DNA from: a virus
Virus record (IMG/VR): IMGVR_UViG_3300044546_000258
Span: 1 to 38,512 of that record
Reading direction: 5' to 3' (one strand)
DNA length: 38,512 nt
Each line of letters opens with the position of its first letter. Position 1 is the stretch's first letter. Under the pieces are notes generated by a model. It was not told the DNA's origin. It did no database searches and saw nothing but the letters and a program-made list of their open reading frames with translations. Shown piece by piece: positions 36,601 through 38,512 of this stretch. The position numbers and the translations under genes are program-made.

Positions 36601-38512
36601 GCAGTATTTTGAGTACCAGTTGTATTAGAGTTTAAAGCTACATAACCAAATGCACTATTGTCTACACCTGTTGTATTAGCAAATAAAGCCTGAGAACCAA
36701 ATGCGCTATTTCTTGCCCCTATTGTATTTGAAAATAAACTATTTAATCCAACAGCAGTATTATTGCTACCAGTAGTATTAGTTTGTAATGTTTGATAACC
36801 AAAAGCAGCATTGTTTGTGCCTATTGTGTTATTTTGTAAAGCGGCAAAACCAAATGCTGCATTTCTATAACCTGTTGTATTTGCAAATAATGCTTTGTAA
36901 CCAAATGCGTTGTTACCGCTTGTAATGTTATTTTGTAAAGAACCATAACCAACAGCAGTATTATTTGTACCAATTGTGTTGGAATATAAAGAATTAGCAC
37001 CAACTGATGTGTTATTTATACCAGTTGTGTTAGAAAATAAAGAAGAATAACCAATAGCTATATTTGCTGTTCCTATTGTATTTGTCTTTAAAGATTCAAA
37101 ACCAAATGCACTATTATAGTTACCAGTTGTATTAAATCTTAAAGAAGCGTAACCAAATGCACTATTATTAGCACCGATTGTATTGTTTCTTAGTGAATAA
37201 AATCCAAATGCATTATTAGAACTACCAGTTGTATTTGATAGTAATGAATAAAATCCTACAGCAACATTGTATGTGCCAATAGTATTACTTGATAAAGCGT
37301 TAGTGCCTATAGCAACATTATAATTTGTGGTATTAGAATATAAAGCATCAGAACCAATAGCAACATTGTGACTACCAAGTACATTACTGAATAATGATCT
37401 ATAACCAAATGCTGTATTATAAGCACCACTTGTATTATTTCTCAAAGCATTATAACCAAATGCGTTATTTCTAAAACCTGTTGTATTTGCTTTTAATGCT
37501 TGAAAACCAAATGCACTATTATTGTTTGTGGTATTATTGTTTAATGCACTATAACCAAATGCACTATTTGAAGCACCAATCGTATTATAAAGCAATGAAT
37601 TGTGACCAAATGCACTGTTATTCTTACCAGTAGTGTTGCTATATAAAGTATCTTTACCAACCGCAGTATTACTATAACCAAACGTATTGAATCTCAAAGA
37701 TCTATTACCTATAGCTACGTTATAATTACCAGTAGTATTAGCTCTTAAAGCATAATAACCAAATGCATTATTATCAATACCTATTGTATTAGATCTCAAT
37801 GATCTATAACCAAAAGCGTTATTTCTACTACCTGTAGTATTGCTATATAAAGCATAGCTGCCGAATGCATTATTAAAATTACCAATTGTATTATTTGCTA
37901 ATGAATAATAACCAACAGCGGTATTATTAACACCTGTCGTATTTGCATTTAATGCAGTATTTCCAACAGCAGTATTACTAGCAACATTACCAGTACCTCT
38001 TCCAACAATAACACTATTAATAGACAAACTATGTACAACATCTGTAGTATTACTATCTCCAAGCGCTGATGCAGAAGTAAATTTGGCTATTGTATTTGTT
38101 GTGCCTGAAGCGTTGGCGCTTGTTCCAGACGAACCGCTTGTGCCAGACGAACCACTCGTCCCAGATGTACCAGAAGAACCGCTTGTACCAGACGAACCAC
38201 TCGTTCCACTTGTTCCAGAAGAACCACTCGTCCCACTTGTTCCAGAAGAACCACTTGTTCCAGATGTCCCAGAAGAACCGCTTGTGCCAGATGTTCCAGA
38301 AGAACCGCTTGTACCAGAAGAACCACTTGTCCCAGATGTGCCAGAAGAACCGCTTGTGCCAGACGAACCACTCGTCCCACTTGTTCCAGAAGAACCACTT
38401 GTTCCAGATGTCCCAGAAGAACCGCTTGTGCCAGAAGAACCACTTGTCCCAGATGTGCCAGAAGAACCGCTTGTGCCAGACGAACCACTCGTCCCACTTG
38501 TTCCAGAAGAAC
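27624..38512 (-). CDS. giant repetitive tail fibre, N-terminus beyond right edge
   Basis: At least 3628 residues in one open frame from the right edge to TAA at 27624. A TTG at 38027 might be taken as the start, but the frame continues upstream without a stop as GTTNTIAKFTSASALGDS and then a Gly-Thr-Ser/Gly-Ser-Ser repeat, so the true start lies outside. Order of parts: G-x-y collagen-like shaft (38512 to ~38118), a linker, about 185-190 copies of a 17-residue repeat (~37976 to ~28475; consensus N-[TS]-A-[FV]-G-x-x-[AS]-L-x-x-N-T-[TI]-G-x-x), then VGIGTTSPSLKLDV, VGIGTTSPSQKLHV, FYDSNDTAYYVDPAST, and a beta-rich tip ending WPAAIKWPGGTAPTLT and IYAIIVGQNL. The tip resembles known phage fibre ends, and no S74 self-cleaving chaperone is seen. 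First gene of the operon carrying Kelch-like, chaperone-like and FkbM genes. Confidence 0.85.
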   Translation of the reverse strand, partial: SSGTSGTSGSSGTSGSSGTSGTSGSSGTSGSSGTSGTSGSSGTSGTSGSSGTSGSSGTSGTSGSSGTSGSSGTSGTSGSSGTSGTSGSSGTSGTSGSSGTSGTSGSSGTSGSSGTSGTSGSSGTSGSSGTSANASGTTNTIAKFTSASALGDSNTTDVVHSLSINSVIVGRGTGNVASNTAVGNTALNANTTGVNNTAVGYYSLANNTIGNFNNAFGSYALYSNTTGSRNNAFGYRSLRSNTIGIDNNAFGYYALRANTTGNYNVAIGNRSLRFNTFGYSNTAVGKDTLYSNTTGKNNSAFGHNSLLYNTIGASNSAFGYSALNNNTTNNNSAFGFQALKANTTGFRNNAFGYNALRNNTSGAYNTAFGYRSLFSNVLGSHNVAIGSDALYSNTTNYNVAIGTNALSSNTIGTYNVAVGFYSLLSNTTGSSNNAFGFYSLRNNTIGANNSAFGYASLRFNTTGNYNSAFGFESLKTNTIGTANIAIGYSSLFSNTTGINNTSVGANSLYSNTIGTNNTAVGYGSLQNNITSGNNAFGYKALFANTTGYRNAAFGFAALQNNTIGTNNAAFGYQTLQTNTTGSNNTAVGLNSLFSNTIGARNSAFGSQALFANTTGVDNSAFGYVALNSNTTGTQNTAVGAYALANNTVGISNTAVGRSSLQINTLGVSNSAFGHYSLLYNTTGANNSAFGDAALQTNTIGVNSTAMGRSALKNSTASNNNAFGAYALLNNTTGTNNSAFGLNSMRFNTIGLNNTAFGGVSLYSNTTGNYNVAVGVSALVNNTIGSNNTAVGYTALQNNTTNNNTAVGYAALAANTTGASNVAVGLDSLANNTIASNNTAVGFRSLFTNTTGANNTAVGNQALRLNVIGSSNAAFGIYALYNNTTNNNNAFGYKALLNNTTGTGNTAIGNGSLQNNTIGNYNSAFGETALRYNTTGVKNTAVGVNALFNNTIGANNVSVGFQSMFYNTTGGNNSAFGYRALFVNTIGSFNSAFGYKSLYNNTTGISNSGFGFYSLFSNTTGINNSAFGLYALRGNTVGSSNTAVGRDALRLTTSGSNNTAVGYHALRNNTIGQQNSAFGIYTLRENTSGAANVAFGNYSLRSNSIGAANTAVGYQSLFSNVSGSNNSAFGYTSLYANTIGVENTAIGRSSLRNNTTGGYNTAVGRGSLFTNIVGSANVAVGVNALFYAVGNNNTAVGTNALFNNTANSNSAFGYTSLFANTTGASNSAFGMQALRYNTIGNSNSAFGVYSLYYNTTGSNNTAVGRQTLYSNTTGVNNSAIGAYALSQNTIGSANTAVGYQSGNSNTTGERNSYFGYQACNVGNASDTVGIGWRSLYSNTANYIVAVGRSALESNKTGASNVAVGYQALILNTSGSSNVAMGTQALYTNLIGNNNTAIGHLALYANTTNNNSAFGYKALFANTTGTNNVAVGLSSLSANTIGVSNTAFGTYALLSNTSGIYNIAIGTNSLRTSTFGYSNIAIGLNALYYNTTGGSNIAIGQQSLVLNSTGQKNIAIGYQSLHSVTSASNNVSVGYQSLYNNTTDNNTAVGHNALYSNTIGTANTATGLGTLQSNTTGSNNSAFGMQALRYNTTGSGNTSVGRAALFSNTIGTNNTTVGHNALYYNTTGVNNSAFGRYALINNITGASNVAVGVNALLSNTGGVNNTAVGQQALNSNTTGGKNTAVGLQSLYVNTVGSNNSAFGNYALYTNTTNNNTAFGYSALRYNTIGVNNVAVGMQALLYNTTGNGNTAVGLNSLLSNTIGKNNTAVGQQALTNNTTGIANSAFGYQSLSSNTVGVNNTSFGYKSLTANTIGYNNSAFGYKSLFANTTGTYNTAIGFGTLQTNTTGSFNSAFGHAALILNVGGSNNSAFGYFALFNNTVSNNSAFGFNALRENTTGVSNTAVGFQSLRYNTVGVNNVAIGTNALANNISGARNNAVGVNSLVNNTGGSDNNAFGYYALKANTTGYNNSAFGKTSLTSNTVGANNTAFGRNAIALNVNGNNNSAFGAYALVSNTTSSNSAFGYKALFANTTGYSSVAVGTAALQNNTIGSLNTAVGYGSLTANTTGSNNSAFGTYALNSNTIGIYNTALGRSALSVNIIGSANTAVGFQALEANTTSNNSAFGYKALAVNTTGHRNAAFGFKSLITNTSGNYNVAMGHQTLFSNTIGQFNIAIGDEALYKNTTGSRNTAVGRAALYNNTIGADNSAFGMYALLTNTTGVYNSAFGRAALQSNSSGSNNSAFGRQALNYNTVGGNNTAVGFNCMLANVSGNNNAAFGYNALYFNTTNNNSAFGSNALTANTTGYGNSAFGRDSLKGNTIGTSNSSFGNYALKYNTTGINNTAMGRSALGTNTRGSNNSAFGIYSLLLNTTGISNTAVGAYSLYYNTVGTRNTAVGYAALYANNSGGANSAFGLESLYSNTSGQFNTAVGFESLRQNATGGNNSAFGSYALRNNIAGGGNVAIGMGSLQTANANNNTSVGYSALNANTASANSAFGYKSLFANTTGTLNSAFGYKSLLANTIGQRNSAFGWGSLLNNTIGGFNSAFGYYALKSNTTGSYNTAFGNQALAVNTIGANNVAVGYQSLLSNTIGQSNTAVGTSALQSNTIGNNNTAVGLSALLSNTTGINNSAFGKGALQNNTIGTGNTAVGVASLFYNTIGGNNSAFGYSSLVSNTIGVNNVAVGFNSLYYNTTGSNNTAVGNGTLQANTIGEGNSAFGTNALLNNTTGNFNSAFGFYALKSNTVGIRNVAVGNRALVNNTAGQFNCAVGYESLAQNTVGNNNTSFGYTTLYNNVSGNSNTAIGYNSLFANTTGSNNTVVGFQALLNNTVSNNSAFGYKALNANTIGEFNSAFGKEALRNNTIGTRNSAFGLQALMYTTTASSNSAFGYGSLKTNTIGNGNSAFGRGSLQNNTTGSNNTAFGMYALINNTTGISNSAFGRSSLLFNTFGNYNTAFGQQSLQANTTGSNNTAIGTYSLYANTTGIYNTAVGFSSLLSNTIGLYNTAVGYQALNLNTTGNGNSAFGTSALERNTIGANNNAFGFQALIFNTTGVNNSAFGKYALRTNTTGSNNSAFGTYAMSANTTGDLNTAVGRSALTNNTFGRYNTAVGHASLLNNTTGVSNSAFGLYALRNNTGGVRNNAFGVDSLKANTIGNDNNAFGSAALFANTTGNRNCAFGKYALVNNVVGNNNSAFGYAALSANTTNNNSAFGYKALNANTTGVCNSAFGYYTLARNTTGNSNTAVGLQALRWNTTGIRNVAMGHNAMPFNTIGNYNCSFGTYALFTNTTGSSNTAIGHNSMNANSTGTSNSALGDTSGYDITTGTANTIIGYNTGRGITTGNYNTILGANVTGLSATIANNIIISDGQGNRRINVDSSGNVGIGTTSPSLKLDVRGAFNIGGGSEGIRLGDVGDNASYDNVKLYYTGYNSGNPRIYLTPRTQPGSGTVNTYFHLLSNTAGGPGANTIGLLVDGNVGIGTTSPSQKLHVVGTAYSDTDFRAPIFYDSNDTAYYVDPASTSVLNAVRTRNTYGERVTVTAASSTTIDTQYNLTELTLAATITTLTLSNIQASSIVHMWTIVTVGGGVGYSITWPAAIKWPGGTAPTLTTASSKRDIYQFVTYDGGTNIYAIIVGQNL
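28475..37976 (-). repeat. 17-codon (51-bp) tandem repeat array, about 185-190 units
   Basis: Each unit encodes NxA[FV]Gxx[AS]LxxNT[TI]Gxx. Most units are 51 bp, and a minority are 45-48 bp where TGxx is shortened (NTTNNNSAFG type, for example near 37526, 36110, 35862, 34290, 31662). Thr and Ile at the T-[TI]-G position tend to alternate, giving a 34-residue double unit. Synonymous positions are scrambled between units. The count is estimated from span divided by unit length. Confidence 0.9.
38118..38512 (-). repeat. Gly-Thr-Ser / Gly-Ser-Ser triplet repeat (collagen-like)
   Basis: A 9-bp period runs to the window edge. On the minus strand every third codon is Gly, followed by Thr-Ser or Ser-Ser (or TSA-type variants at the inner end). 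There is no Pro. Such G-x-y runs form trimeric shafts in phage fibres. The array contains a 117-bp direct repeat (see separate entry). Confidence 0.85.
38314..38512 (-). repeat. 117-bp direct repeat inside the triplet array
   Basis: Bases 38314-38395 are identical to 38431-38512, a shift of 117 bp (39 codons, 13 triplets). The copies may extend past the edge. To the left the match continues with single differences (38313 A vs 38430 G, and one each in the two preceding 10-base blocks). This suggests a recent in-frame duplication. Confidence 0.8.

Noticed and set aside
28475-37976. Regularly spaced 51-bp repeats as a CRISPR array
   Set aside because: The units are contiguous coding repeats with no unique spacers, vary at synonymous sites and keep an open frame throughout.
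28475-37976. Diversity-generating retroelement target, because of the Asn-rich codons
   Set aside because: No reverse transcriptase or template repeat is visible, and variation is mainly synonymous, not adenine-directed.
28475-37976. A fixed super-period of shortened units (NTTNNN type)
   Set aside because: The shortened units are spaced irregularly from about 45 to several hundred bases, with no constant interval.
38087-38497. 136-codon minus-strand frame with LEQVVLLAQ-like repeats
   Set aside because: It is the alternative frame of the Gly-Thr-Ser triplet repeat. The frame with Gly at every third codon continues directly into the fibre.

Overview
The window is a stretch of structural and accessory genes from an AT-rich tailed double-stranded DNA phage (or a prophage); by eye about one third of the bases are G or C. 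A TP901-type tape measure gene, two putative tail chaperones, a tail tube gene with its leader and terminator, small neck-type genes and several fibre genes support this. No contractile sheath is visible, so a siphovirus with a long flexible tail is the simplest reading. No capsid, terminase, lysis, replication or integrase gene, tRNA or CRISPR array is seen. Most start codons lack a clear Shine-Dalgarno sequence and sit behind A/T-rich leaders. With the Asn-rich 17-residue repeats and AT-rich codons, this weakly suggests a Bacteroidota host, but this is inference.

Layout. (1) 1-17519, minus strand: a tail operon transcribed leftwards from 17519. It holds two overlapping chaperone-like genes, a 2591-residue tape measure protein, a tail-tube-like distal protein, a 580-residue fibre-like protein, a 276-residue tail protein, a 661-residue lectin-like/minor-tail fusion, and a large gene that runs off the left edge. 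Many genes touch or overlap by 1-4 bases. (2) 17520-17574: a 55-bp divergent promoter region. (3) 17575-20886, plus strand: three neck/tail-completion-type genes, then the tail tube gene, ending at a bidirectional hairpin terminator (20904-20935). (4) 20938-21915, minus: a putative APS kinase followed by a helical structural-type protein. (5) 21926-24864, plus: a PAPS-type sulfotransferase, a small orphan gene with its own promoter-like element and terminator, and two glycosyltransferases. (6) 24861-38512, minus: a receptor-binding operon. It begins beyond the right edge with a giant fibre of at least 3628 residues, then a Kelch-like protein, a coiled-coil protein, a tail-fibre-assembly-chaperone-like protein and an FkbM-type methyltransferase.

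How the genes may work together. Regions 1-3 build the neck, tube, tape measure and tail tip. Region 6 makes the long fibre. It is built from a Gly-Thr-Ser/Gly-Ser-Ser collagen-like shaft, about 185-190 copies of a 17-residue solenoid repeat, and a C-terminal tip. Regions 4-5 plus the FkbM gene hold activities to make PAPS, transfer sulfate, add sugars and methylate. The most interesting hypothesis is a phage-encoded decoration pathway acting on the giant fibre or on a host surface glycan.

The other striking observations are a bipartite element TTCTATAG-N10-AGTGTAAA found identically upstream of two plus-strand genes, a terminator hairpin that buries the ribosome binding site of the next gene, a tape measure protein with cassettes bounded by GF[IV]PNFA (one resembling a PD-(D/E)XK nuclease core), and tail-tube paralogy between genes 12 kb apart on opposite strands.
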